A stretch of DNA of 20,733 nt from Leucogyrophana mollusca. Taxonomy: Eukaryota; Basidiomycota; Agaricomycetes; Boletales. Of the stretch, positions 1 through 9,872 are shown piece by piece. The translations under genes were made by a program, and so were the position numbers. The notes beneath the pieces are model-generated. The model ran no database searches. It worked only from the letters and a program-made list of their open reading frames with translations, and had not been told where the DNA came from. The stretch spans positions 3,901 through 24,633 of the forward strand of contig MU266674.1 in NCBI GenBank assembly GCA_021014945.1, given 5' to 3'. Position 1 is the stretch's first letter; every line of letters begins with the position of its first letter.

Positions 1-2270
1 GGGGGGGACAATGGGGTCATTGAAGGGGTTGTTACAGTCGGCAAAATTGAAGGCACGTGAGGGAACACGAAGGTATCGGTGTGTATGGGCAGCTTAGGTG
101 GTGACTTTGATGACGTAGGTGCCATTGACGGAGAGGGCTCGGAGGACCAGTTGGCGGTGGCAATATCACCTAGTTCTTCAAATGTGAATGGTTGTGGGTC
201 CGGGGGGCCTTCACGGTAGTAGGCTGGGACGGACAATAATGATTGCACTGTTCTCGACGGTGGGTATCCAATAGCTCCCATAGGCGGCTTGGGTGTTGTA
301 TAGTATTTGTCTCTAGGTGTTGAAGGGGTGCGGGGCATGGCTGGCAAGAAAGTCGAAACACCGAGATGTCGACTCGGAGTAGACACGTCGAATAGGCAAG
401 GACTAAAGGCGCTGGCTGAAATGTAGGGGGAGGTGTTTAATGCACCACTCGAAGCGCCTGCCTGAGTAATGCCCGTGGAAGCACGGGGAGCGCCGGGGGG
501 GACGCTGGGTGAGGTATTTAATGCACCACTCGAAGCGCCTGCCTGAGTGATGCCCGTGGAAGCACGGAAAGCGCCGGGGGGGACGCTGGGTGAGGTATTT
601 AATGCACCACTCGAAGCGCCCACCTGAGCATCACTCATAGAAGCACCGAAAGTGCCAGATGCTACAAAGGAAGCTGCCCGCCAGGCAGGTGCGCTAGTGG
701 GACCAAATACGGATGAAGAGAAATCGTTGAATGAGCTATCAGACGCGAAGGAAGGGGGCTGCGGGCTGTAAGGCTCGGGAGACGAGCTGCGTGATGCATC
801 TGTTGAAGGGGCATCTACCTGATCAAAGGAGTATGCTCGAGCAAAATGCAGGGCTGGTGCTAGCCCGATATCAGAACTGGTCGACAGTTGCCCCGGATCT
901 TGTGAATCAGGCTCCTGCGGGAGCTTGGCTACACGCACACCGGTTAGCTTGAGTGCAATAACTTCTGAACAGCCGAAGGCTTACCGGGATATACCGTTCT
1001 CAAGAACATATTAAAAGGTTTCATTACCTTGTCTTTGAAGCCAATCAACGTGTTCCCGAAGTCCTTTCCAGCCTCATTTTCGCCCATATGGATGCTGTAC
1101 GACTATTAGTTGTACGTCAGTGTGCGAATTCGAGAGCTTACTTGACTGATCTCAGTTTCCCATCTTTCATCGGGTCTGGCCCCCCAGCAAGTATTGTATA
1201 GGACCATCCCGTCAGGTCGTGGAGTTCCACAAGCACTTTTGCGAGTGTTGCTGGCATGACGTCGATAGAACTAACACAAATGTAAGTACAACAATGATTG
1301 GCGTAACCGCATGCAGACTTACTCTTGTATGTCCTGAGGGTCACGCTGCTTCTTCGACAACTTCATGGCTTTCTTGCGGTCGTGAACAGCCTGTGTCATC
1401 AACACTTTTTTCTCCTCCACCAGCGCCCTCACTTGGGGCCCTGCCTCCTCGTAAACCTGTTTCGATATGGCCTGTCGAGCCTTCATTGTGGCGACGCGGT
1501 CCCCGGCTATACCATTCTTTGCGACAAAATCGGCAAGGCGCTTGCGTATGGTGTCGGCGTACTTGGTCTCGCCCGTGTCGTTGTTGACTTGCAGTGTGGC
1601 GAAGACCTTGATACTTTGAGGGGCACGGGTTCCTTTGGACAACGCGGTGAGTGTGTTCTTAGAGGACACGCCCACCGAACCAGACCCGCCCCTCTTCTTC
1701 GCATTGGTTGCCCTGCTTCTGGTCTCTCCAGAAGCAAGCCAACGTATTTTAGTACGCAGTTTCTGTATAGTATAAGTACAATGTCATAATCCACAGACAA
1801 TAGAAAATCACTTACAGTCTCACACTCAATCTTCGCCTTGTTTTCTATGGATATCTCCTCGACACTCAGTGGCTCATGCAGGGGTTTCAGTTTCAACTGA
1901 GGGTGCGCCGTCCTCTTGGGCCATTTTTTCTCCCATTCCTGGTAGAGCGCCGGCCAAAAGTGGGTGTAATTTTTTGTCGGCATGCAGGACAAATAGTGCT
2001 TTTCGAAATACTCTCTCAGCCACTCTTCCTGCGCTTCGGTGGCCCACCTATTACCCAACAGCTGCCGCGGCTTGTCAGCCACACAGGGGGGGATGATAGT
2101 AATAATTAAGCATTACTCACCTTACGGATGGTTGACGTGTTGGTTACAGCTACCGTTGGCGCACCGGTTACAGCAGCCGTCGACGCGTCGAGTATGGCAC
2201 CCGTTGTGGTAACAGGGGCATTGGTAATGAGCACAACCGCTGGAGGTAGTACATCGGGTACGGTGGACAT
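1..2270 (-). CDS. Trp-rich N-terminal domain protein with disordered repeat tail (3' end beyond window)
   Basis: I do not know this protein's function; it resembles multi-copy Agaricomycete hypothetical proteins. I propose exons 2270-2121, 2070-1816, 1762-1323, 1270-1142, 1094-1028 and 947-1. All splice sites are GT-AG and phases agree. The start ATG at 2270-2268 gives MSTVPDVLPP; an in-frame ATG at 2333 is possible. Exon 2 carries a Trp/aromatic motif (RWATEAQEEWL, then FWPALYQEWEKKWP) that may bind DNA or protein, which is inference. Exon 3 is basic and helical, with TRSRATNAKKRGGSGS and many Lys/Arg. Exons 4 and 5 include LTGWSYTILAGGPDP and NIHMGENEAGKDFG. Exon 6 is a Ser/Pro/Ala-rich, probably disordered tail of over 315 codons, open to the window edge, with a 27-codon tandem repeat. 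The exon 5/6 junction is the weakest: I used donor GTAATG at 1027 and acceptor CTCAAG at 948. It is the first of three minus-strand genes. Confidence 0.6.
425..673 (-). repeat. 81-bp (27-codon) in-frame tandem repeat
   Basis: Two near-identical 81-bp units start at 431 and 512. A third, diverged unit starts at 593, and a decayed half unit lies below 431. Read on the minus strand, each unit encodes 27 residues beginning NTSPSVPPGAFRAS and ending QAGASSGAL. The period is an exact multiple of three and most differences are substitutions, so the reading frame is kept. This supports the surrounding frame being translated. Confidence 0.85.
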
Positions 2271-2496
2271 GGTGCAATTGTTGAGGTTGATGAGGTACTC
2301 GAGAGCGTTAGATAGGCAAGTTATGGGATACAAAAAAAATGAGAAATCACGCTGCCTGGGAATAAATCACAACAGCATCAAGCCGGGATTCTGACAGAGT
2401 TCTTACGCACTGACCATTTCCGAAAGAGCATATCTTCTCTGGTAGTATACATCAAAATAATATGGTGAGGATTTTGTATAAAATATTAGAGACTAC

Positions 2497-3371
2497 CTAC
2501 GTCATGGTAAGCACGATATCCGGGCTATATTGGTAGAGTAGTGTGCCGTCCGAGTAAGCCTGGGCTACGTCGCCAGTGCCAAGCATGCACCTGCATAATA
2601 AATCCTCCACTCTCATAATGACGGCGCGCACCTTTTGTGTTGAACGCTCGGCCCGAACAAGGGCGGGGGTGACACCCTGCCGCTGCAATACCTGACTTTC
2701 CCCGTATACCGCGTTCTTCTCGATCCGCTCTGCTACGGCCAGGATGGCGTTTAGCGTGCTGTTTGCATCCTCACTGCAGTCACCAGCCACGATCTCTTCA
2801 CACAGAACTTTGAGGTATGAGTTCACTGATGCTCCAACGAGCGCGTGAAGCTGCTGTTCGATGGTGTGAGAGGCCTGTAACTGAAGACTGCCCGACGACA
2901 TGAGTAAATTATACTACATATAACATACATTGTTGTCCACTCACAGATCTCGTACTGTGAGCACTGGACATGTGGCAAGGCATGAACGTGCCGGTGTGTG
3001 CCGGTGTGGCATGGGTAGCGTTTGGTTGCAGAGCAATGGGCGGGGGGATGGTTGCGGAGAGTCCTTGTCACCTTCGGAGAGCAAAGGTTCCGTTGGCTTC
3101 GAAACACCACTGACTTTGCTGTATTTAAATGGTAAAAGACCAGCTACGAACGGGTGAATGGACAATTCTGACCTTTGTACCCTTGTACGATACTTAGCTT
3201 TCATCTTAAGTTTGATAGTTGCGCGGTTACTGCGGGCCAGGCATCAGTTAACAGCAAGATGGTGTAGGGCAGGATTGAGCCGGCGAGCTACCGTTGATTA
3301 TATCGTGTGCGAGAGCGGCGGGCAGCGTCTGCAGCTTCCTGCGGGGTGTTGTAGAGTTTGGGACGGCCCAT
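2497..3371 (-). CDS. MGRPK-type small helical protein, function unknown
   Basis: Four exons (3371-3292, 3229-3173, 3118-2945, 2887-2497) join with matching phases into 702 nt, or 233 residues plus stop. The N-terminus is MGRPKLYNTPQEAADAARRS followed by a strongly basic helix (NRATIKLKMKAKYR). This short GRP core plus basic helix recurs in basidiomycete hypothetical proteins and may bind DNA; that is inference. Residues about 45-103 form a Ser/Pro/His-rich linker. Residues about 104-233 form an amphipathic all-helical domain (HTIEQQLHALVGASVNSYL to VRAVIMRVEDLLCRC) ending DGTLLYQYSPDIVLTMT. Donors are GTAGCT, GTCAGA and GTGAGT; the GTCAGA intron is in frame and could be retained. No catalytic motif is visible. 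It lies between two other minus-strand genes, 226 bp from the start of the first. Confidence 0.65.
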
Positions 3372-3940
3372 GGTAATGACTGGTTAAGTGGAAACCTGGT
3401 TCGCGCGGCGCGTGATCCAAATACACTAGGAAGCAGTTATGTATATACTAGTTAGTCCCTACAATCCACAGGGAGATTTATAGGAGAGTTACTACGAATT
3501 CAATGCACGTACATATCTCAACATCAACGATGAAAAAAGCTGTCGTACTATCTGCGTGGCTAAGTAAGTATCAGACTTATGTACAATAAATGATACCACT
3601 GGCCCGCTTGAATATTTAGTCGTTATTACTGCTGGTATCGGTCCATGCTAACTTTACATACACTAATGTCAATACTTTGCCTGCAGTCATTATGTGACAA
3701 GCGGGTATCCCTCATCATGCCATGTCTTATTATGCTATTGTATACGCTTATGTCTTATTATGCTATTGCATACGCTTTGTTGTTTTCGTTATGGCGGGGG
3801 ACGGGGCTTTTAGATAAATAAACTGCATTGAGCGGGAGGGGGGGGAGGTTTACAACAACTATACTGCAGTATACAATGGCTCTACCAAGACCTCGGAATG
3901 TACAGCTCAACATACTAGATATACGCCCCCTTGGTGCAGC
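3372..3940. other. Intergenic region with a 28-bp tandem duplication
   Basis: No convincing gene was found here. The stretch separates the viroplasmin-like gene from the MGRPK gene. An AT-rich TATATAC-like segment near 3440-3450 lies about 70 nt upstream of the MGRPK start and could be its promoter. A 28-bp direct duplication (atgtcttattatgctattgt...) spans 3722-3749 and 3750-3777 with one substitution. A G-rich run occurs near 3835-3848. Confidence 0.5.
3722..3777. repeat. 28-bp tandem duplication, two copies
   Basis: Copies at 3722-3749 and 3750-3777 share atgtcttattatgctattg and differ by a t/c change before atacgctt. It is non-coding and looks like a recent slippage or unequal-exchange product. 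Confidence 0.85.
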
Positions 3941-4747
3941 TCAGAGGCACTGCACGGCACCGTCATCAAAAGCCTCATGAAAGATCTGCACGCCCTCAGC
4001 GATGGTATCGACACGGGAGTGGACCGCGTGGCTGATCCCGGTCATGAGGGGCGAGGTGGTCTGCCTTTTATAAACAAGAATCAGGTGGGGGGCATGTCAG
4101 CAGAGGAGGAGAACTTACCAGCCAGCGAAAATCCCGAGCCTGGTACCCTTGGTTACACAGTAGAAGGGTCCCTTGCTGTTGGGCCTAGGCACTTCGTAGT
4201 CGAAGCCGTTATATCTCTGATGCCAGACGGATGGCGCCTGGATGTCAGGCGCGAACAGAATCGCACCTGTCCCATAAACGAAGGGTGAAGAGTCATCAGA
4301 GAGAGGGGACGGTGGAATTGCCGCAGTGGCGGGGGACGATGGAACAGCCGCAGCCGGGCCCGGGGTGGGAGCGGTGGAAGGATTGGACGGTGGAGCCGGA
4401 ACAGTGGGAATTGCAGGTGCCGGCGTAGCGACCACGGTAGAAGCCAACGAGGAGGTGGCCTCAAGGGACGGCGGATCAGGGGAACCAGAAGCAACGGATG
4501 CATCTGGATCCACGTCGTTGCCAATGTCCTCGGTGGCTTCGAGAACAGCGTTTAGGACAGTTTCGGCTACACCAGCCTTGAGTCGCATTGTAGATAACGC
4601 GAGAATAATGTCATCTGTGGTGAACACGGTTAGCAGGTTCCCCAGGTAGCAGTTCGCCAACGACTCACCAACTGTGGTGATGCCATTCATTGCCACCGCG
4701 GACGAAGTGTTTGCGGAGGCAGTGAAAGACGCTGAGGTATCAACCAT
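3941..4747 (-). CDS. RNase H1 N-terminal / caulimovirus viroplasmin-like domain protein
   Basis: Two exons (4747-4119 and 4064-3941) separated by a 54-nt intron (GTAAGT...AAAAG) make 753 nt, or 250 residues plus stop. I start at MVDTSASFTASANTSS because an upstream in-frame extension to about 4930 looks like untranslated sequence. Residues 1-90 are Ser/Thr-rich then helical. Residues about 90-160 are a Pro/Ala/Ser-rich disordered linker. The C-terminus, from FYCVTKGTRLGIFAGW through WQTTSPLMTGISHAVHSRV to EGVQIFHEAFDDGAVQCL, fits the short fold shared by the N-terminus of eukaryotic RNase H1 and viroplasmin proteins: an aromatic Tyr/Val strand, GIF-x-W, a Gly turn, then an 'EEA' helix. In known families this domain binds RNA/DNA hybrids or double-stranded RNA. 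No RNase H catalytic domain follows, so a binding role without cleavage is my inference. A TATA-like box precedes the start. Confidence 0.7.
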
Positions 4748-5285
4748 GGTAAGAAAGAAGTGAAGTTGATGAGAAGGAATGGAGGGACATGTGGGCGAGC
4801 GTACTTTATAGGTTTTCCTGCAAAGACAAGTGATGGGCGACGAGGACCGCATGGCTGCCACGAGATTGATCCTAAGCAGAAGGAAGTCAGTGAATGTGTG
4901 AAAGAGAAGGATGAAATCATGATTCGACACCCATCTTCCGTGAATTTAAGTAGTCACTCAGCTGGATGTGGAACAATGAAGGTGGCGCTGTGCCAGAATG
5001 CTCACGCGACCTCCGGATATGGTAATCATTAATCACACTCTGTTTTCTTCGCTCGTATCATGCTTATTCGTTATCTACGCTTTCACCTCAGACCCACTCA
5101 CAAATTTCCTTTGTCGCAAGACCTCGGGCCCCGAGTGCAAATCTCAACCCCATGGCTGGCTAGAACTCTTGGTGAGCACACTGTCCGCTTGAATTGGGAC
5201 TAGCTTGAGTGGCCCCAAAAGCCAGCATTTACATGTGCTATCACAGGCCTCAAGCAACCTTCTGTCCCTTCCTTACACACTCCCC
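4748..5285. other. Divergent intergenic region
   Basis: This 538-bp stretch separates the leftward gene start (4747) from the rightward gene start (5286), so it should hold both promoters. Apart from the TATA-like box near 4804 I see no conserved element. Open frames across it have no codon pattern or motif that supports translation. Confidence 0.4.
4804..4812 (-). promoter_or_regulatory. TATA-like box upstream of the viroplasmin-like gene
   Basis: Read on the minus strand this is CCTATAAAG, about 57-65 nt upstream of the proposed ATG at 4747. Spacing and sequence suit a core promoter, but there is no transcript evidence. Confidence 0.35.
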
Positions 5286-5966
5286 ATGGCACCACACGCT
5301 ATTACGGATGAAGAGTACGAGTCATTGTACGGCCCTGACCCGAATAGTGAGTTTGCAGCAGGAGTCAATGGAATTGCACTCACCTCAGAGCAGCGAGGGA
5401 GTATCCAGACGAAAGCGATGATGCTGAAGGAGGCGTGTGGTCTGGCAACGAGGACCGGTTGGCCGGAGGTAAGGTGATGTGCGCGTACACTAATGTACAA
5501 CATACTGACCATTTTGCTTTTCGGATGCAGTGTGCGACGAAGATCCCCTCCCGCCTACCCTTGTCCTCGCACTTCAGTCGATGCAAATTTCCACGGATCG
5601 TTACAAGGCGCCAGGCGACACTGAACAAGATGAGCTGCGACAGGAGCTACGGGTTGAGATTGCCCGTCTTCAGCGTCTCGTAGCCTCCATCCTCGCAGCG
5701 TCTAAGGTATGCACAGGTAGTTCCTAACGAAATATTACAATAATAGGACTTTACAGCGGGGGGGTCGTATTCTCCCTAAGTTCCACCTCTCCGCTCATCA
5801 TTTGCGGGACAGTATCGACGCTCTTCGCAGTGTTGAACATCTCTCCGTCCATGGCACAAACAAGGCACGTAGTTCTTCTTTTATTCTCGACGTCGCGCCT
5901 CATCTGCCATATAGAGTACTGGAGAACACAAGATTGGGAACGAAGGCGACCTTCCTCCCCACCTAG
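5286..5966 (+). CDS. Small coiled-coil protein, unrecognised, possible frameshift
   Basis: I recognise no family. Exon 1 (5286-5468) starts MAPHAITDEEYESLYGPDP and ends LATRTGWPE at a GTAAGG donor. Exon 2 (5531-5706) contains DPLPPTLVLALQSM and a heptad-like helix (DELRQELRVEIARLQRLV). Exon 3 (5757-5966) starts after a strong TTTACAG acceptor with a CTAAC branch site and reads RGGRILPKFHLSAHHLRD, then a stop. Exons 2 and 3 are in phase. The exon 1/2 junction is one base out of frame if the obvious donor and acceptor are used, so there is a small deletion, a weak alternative donor (GTTGGC at 5458), or a wrong exon 1. It points the same way as the KDZ gene, ending 214 bp before it. Confidence 0.45.
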
Positions 5967-6180
5967 TAGCAGCCGGGTTTCGCAAGTGCCATACGTGAGG
6001 AGGATCTTGTTTAATATAATATGTATTCTTGGCGACAATAGAATGCACCACTTATCGCGCTCTCAAATCGGCAACCCCGGTCTCCGAAAAAAGCAAAGCA
6101 TCTTCGTTGGCAGCGTGACAGATGGCTATCTTAGTATCAGGAATCCTGGAACCTCACCATCCTAACCACTTGCTCAAGAC

Positions 6181-9100
6181 ATGGGGGCAGACCGACGCAA
6201 AAAAAGAATGAGGGCGAGGATCGAGGTCTACGACCATGGCGCTTGCCATCCCTCCAGCAGTGCTGACCACCTTGAATTTATACCGTCTACTCAATTTCAC
6301 GTATCGTCTTCCGGGGCCATGAAAGCTCAAAATTCCGTGGTTGCTATCCCGAGCACTCTCCCAATAACTCCCTCATGCGACAATACATCATTGTATCCTG
6401 ACAATGACGAATATATCTGGGACAGTACGGACATCCTCTTTGAATTCGACGATGGACCATCTGCGGCGGACGTTGACGGTGGTGACGCGACGGAGGTTGT
6501 CACTTTTGATGCACCAAAGCGGAAACGGCATCAAAGTGTAGGTATTTTAATTCCACTTGAAGACCTTGCTAATACACTTGAATTCAGGACCAACCCTTGT
6601 TGCAATGGCTGCCCGAGCGAAGCACCTTCCTCGATGAGTTCATACGTTTGGAAGGCCGGGGTGACAATGCCAGCGGACCGTTTTGCGCCTGCGGCTGTGA
6701 CCAGGCTGCCCGGTACAGGTGCAAGGACTGTCTCAGCGTTTGGTTGCGATGCCAAGGCTGCATCATATCGGATCATGCCCATAATCCTTTCCATAGGATA
6801 GAGGTCAGCTTGTTCGACCATCAAAGACTCGGGAAAACTAACATAATTGTCATTTAGGAGTGAAACAGTGCGTTCTTCGAGCAAATAACCCTCAAAGGCC
6901 TGGGTCTGCGTGTTCAATTGGGACATGAAACCGGGGAGCATTGCATGTCGCCCAAAGCGGCACCCGCCGACGACTTCGTTGTGATTGACTGTCATGGAAT
7001 CCACGAAATTGCACTCGACTTCTGCGGTTGCCCGTCAGCGCAAAAAAGGACAACGCAGCTCTTACGAGCCCGCCTCTTCCCGGCCACTGTTCGAGAACCC
7101 AGGACTGCAGCCACGTTCCCTGTTTTGGAACAATTCCACCTTCTCTCATTCGAATCCAAGGTCTCGGAATACGAATTCTATCACAGCTTGGCACAGCGCA
7201 TGGATAACACTGGGCTCACGCCGCTGAGGGTAAGTCTCTTGTCTGAATATTGTACATTAACACTGTAGCTGACAGAACTCAGGATCGCTATCAAGCATTC
7301 ATGCGCATGGTTCGCGAATGGCGCCATCTCACAATGCTGAAGTGCGCAGGCCGTGGTCATGATCCTGAGGGGGTAGACAGTACAAAAATTGGTCAGTGCG
7401 CTGTCATATGCCCTGCTTGCCCACAGCCAGGGAAAAATCTTCCTGAATGATGGGAAGACGTGCCCCCTGACAAACGGTATGTAATTCCACTCATCTTATG
7501 GTTGTCGTCATCTTTATAGGTGGCTGACCACGAAATTCCACGCCGTTGACACCAATTTCCGTCTAAGGCGGGACAACACCTCCAGCGACACTGCCGATCC
7601 CAGTCTGAGTAATGGTTGGGCCTTTTTTGTTGAGGAACATGCCTACAAGGCATATCTCGCCGAATATGCTCAGCTCCCTCAAGAGGTCTGTTGTCTTGCC
7701 CCTGACAGCGTCTGTGTGAATTCTGACCCCTTCGATCTCTAGAAAAGTACTTGCCATGGCCACGTCGCAGTGAATATGGCTGACACAAAATCAAATCGAG
7801 GCTTAGCAGCCACCGGAGTGGGCGCAGTCGATTGTGCCCGGCACAATATGAAGCTTCCGTGCGGTGTAGGTGACCTCCAAAAGGGCGAAAAGTACATACC
7901 AACATGGATACATGCATTCACTTCGAGATTAACGTCATGGACAGGTACGCCAACATGGACTATTTGATATTCTCAGCATTGACTGGCTACTCTGGCCAGT
8001 CTTTGTTTATCTCGTACGATATTGCGTGTCAATGGCATAAACATGTGTGGGAGCGCATGTCCACCCTACCACCGCGTCTCCATTTCGATACCGAAAACAA
8101 AAACATTGTCTTTGCAGTGCCCAAGTTCCATCTCTCCGCGCACATCGAAATCTGCCAAACAACGTTCTCCTTCAACTTCATCAAAGGAGGGGGCCGTACT
8201 GATGGAGAGGCAATTGAACGTGGTTGGTCCAACTTCAACCCCATCGCAAGCAGTACCAAAGCGATGGGCCCGGGTAGTCAGCGTGACACACTCGATGACC
8301 ACTTTGGTGACTGGAACTGGAAAAAAACAGTCAGCCTTGGTATGTTTATCTCAGTCGTTTTCATAACACATGCCCCTCTAATAGATCAACCTACCAGGGC
8401 CAATGCTCGTGCGGAAAATGAAGGAAGCTGTTATTGGGGGCCGGGGACAACACAACGCTCTCGCTGAGCTCGAGGGGACGTTGGACGCACCTAACCTCTC
8501 CAGGTATAAAGCAGAGATGGAAGCTTGGGAAGCTGACCGCTCGAAGCCCAACCCATTTCATAGTCGGGTGGACGGTATGTACTGAAATGTTCCTATATTT
8601 TGCGGTAATTAACGTGCCCTTAAAGCACCTACGCAGTCCAGTATCCGTCTCATGTTGGCCCAAGACGAAGCCAAGGAGCTGGAGAATGGGAACAATGTGT
8701 CACTGCACACAGATGTCCCCCCAAGCGTCTTCATTGCTACTGGCATTGACCTAGAAGATCAACAGTGAGTCGAGTGGCTCCACGTCTCGAACAATTGCTA
8801 ACCCGTGTTTAGGCGATGTTTGGGCGATGATCTTGCACGCCTGGATCTTCATGCCACGGACCTTCAAAAGGCAAAGCTCCAACAACGCCTCAATGCCCTT
8901 CAGCGCAAGATTGAGCTATGGACCGCAGTGCAGCTGATTTACATGCCCAGTGTAGCAGCTCTCCGTGCCAGGGCCACGCCTGCCAACAGCACTGAGCCTC
9001 AGAAGATCGAGCCTCACAAATTCAAGCTCTGGCTACCGTCGGAGCTGTGTCGCACTGACTCCTGTGACATTCGTCTCCGCGAGTATGAATGGTCCTTGCG

Positions 9101-9872
9101 GCATGCCCAGGCCCACGACACCCTCAATCAAATCCGGCAGTATCTCCGCTTGCAATCACATTTATACCACTTCAAAGACCGCAATATTCGCGGGCAGGGG
9201 GCTAACACTCGAGCACGCAACGTTTTAAAAGGAGTTGATGCGAAAGTCTCTGCAGGTGCAAAGAAGTATCAAGCTGCGCGCCGTGCCCTCCAGACGCTAT
9301 CAATTTTTTTGGGGAAAGTGGGATGGGAACTCGAGTTGAAAGAGCTTTCCACCAGCGACCTCAAGGCTATGACAGATTTGGTGGACGGTGAGACGGAGGG
9401 CCGTAAAAAGCTGACGTGGATATGGCGGACACCCGGCGTCATGGATTCAGAGGACGAGGGTCTTCAAGATGGTATGTAGCTCGTTTCTAAGCATGCATGC
9501 AGGACCAATCTAACTCTCCCTGTAACTTGACCTGCAGCTGTTCGGATGGAGTGGTGCAAGACCAGGGCGTGCGCAATGCGGTGGTCTGAGGAGGTAGAAC
9601 TTCTCCAGGAAGAAATGTGGCGCGTGCTGGCCTATTTCGAGTGGCACGCTGCATGGTGGAAGGAGAAAGCTGATGCCCGGTGGGTAATTGACAGTGAGCT
9701 GGCGGAGGGGCTGTCTGTGTACTCCCTGTGTCAAGCCTCCCTCCGCACTGCCTTGGGGGGTTTGTGTTGTGAATTGTGGACTGGTATCAGTATACCGCCT
9801 CTCCAACCATTGACTGAGCTAAGCGCGGGGCGTGGTAGTATGTCAACTATGTCAGAGATGCCAGATGTGTAG
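6181..9872 (+). pseudogene. KDZ (Kyakuja-Dileera-Zisupton) family transposase, two internal stops
   Basis: KDZ transposases are DDE-type enzymes with an RNase H fold that move basidiomycete DNA transposons. Exons are 6181-6537, 6588-6803, 6858-7229, 7283-7476, 7520-7685, 7743-7891, 7945-8339, 8398-8574, 8626-8764, 8813-9471 and 9538-9872. Ten GT-AG introns of 43-66 nt all keep phase, giving 3159 nt (1053 codons). Seen in order: basic MGADRRKKR start; CxC2 cysteine cluster at about residues 150-185 (CACG, YRCKDC, CQGC, HNPFHRIE); GIHEIALDFCGC; REWRHL; CPACPQPGKNLP; VDTNFRL near 390; RGLAATGVGAVDCARH; YDIACQW near 509; GRTDGEAIERGW near 568-580; and a helical tail with EWCKTRACAMRW. The Asp, Asp and Glu in the last blocks probably form the active site. 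TGA codons at 6861-6863 (codon 193, where a Trp is expected) and 7448-7450 (codon 371) interrupt the frame. This is most likely a recently inactivated copy. Confidence 0.9.

Noticed and set aside
425..673. CRISPR-like array
   Set aside because: The repeats are contiguous, 81 bp and in a coding frame, with no spacers.
4326..4649. Plus-strand open frame rich in Gly/Ala/Glu
   Set aside because: It is antisense to the Pro/Ala-rich linker of the viroplasmin-like gene, whose splicing and domain evidence favour the minus strand.
6861..7450. In-frame TGA codons read as selenocysteine or programmed read-through
   Set aside because: Fungi of this group are not known to use selenocysteine, no SECIS-like element was sought or seen, and the decayed neighbouring transposase also has TAA and frameshifts, so nonsense mutation is simpler.
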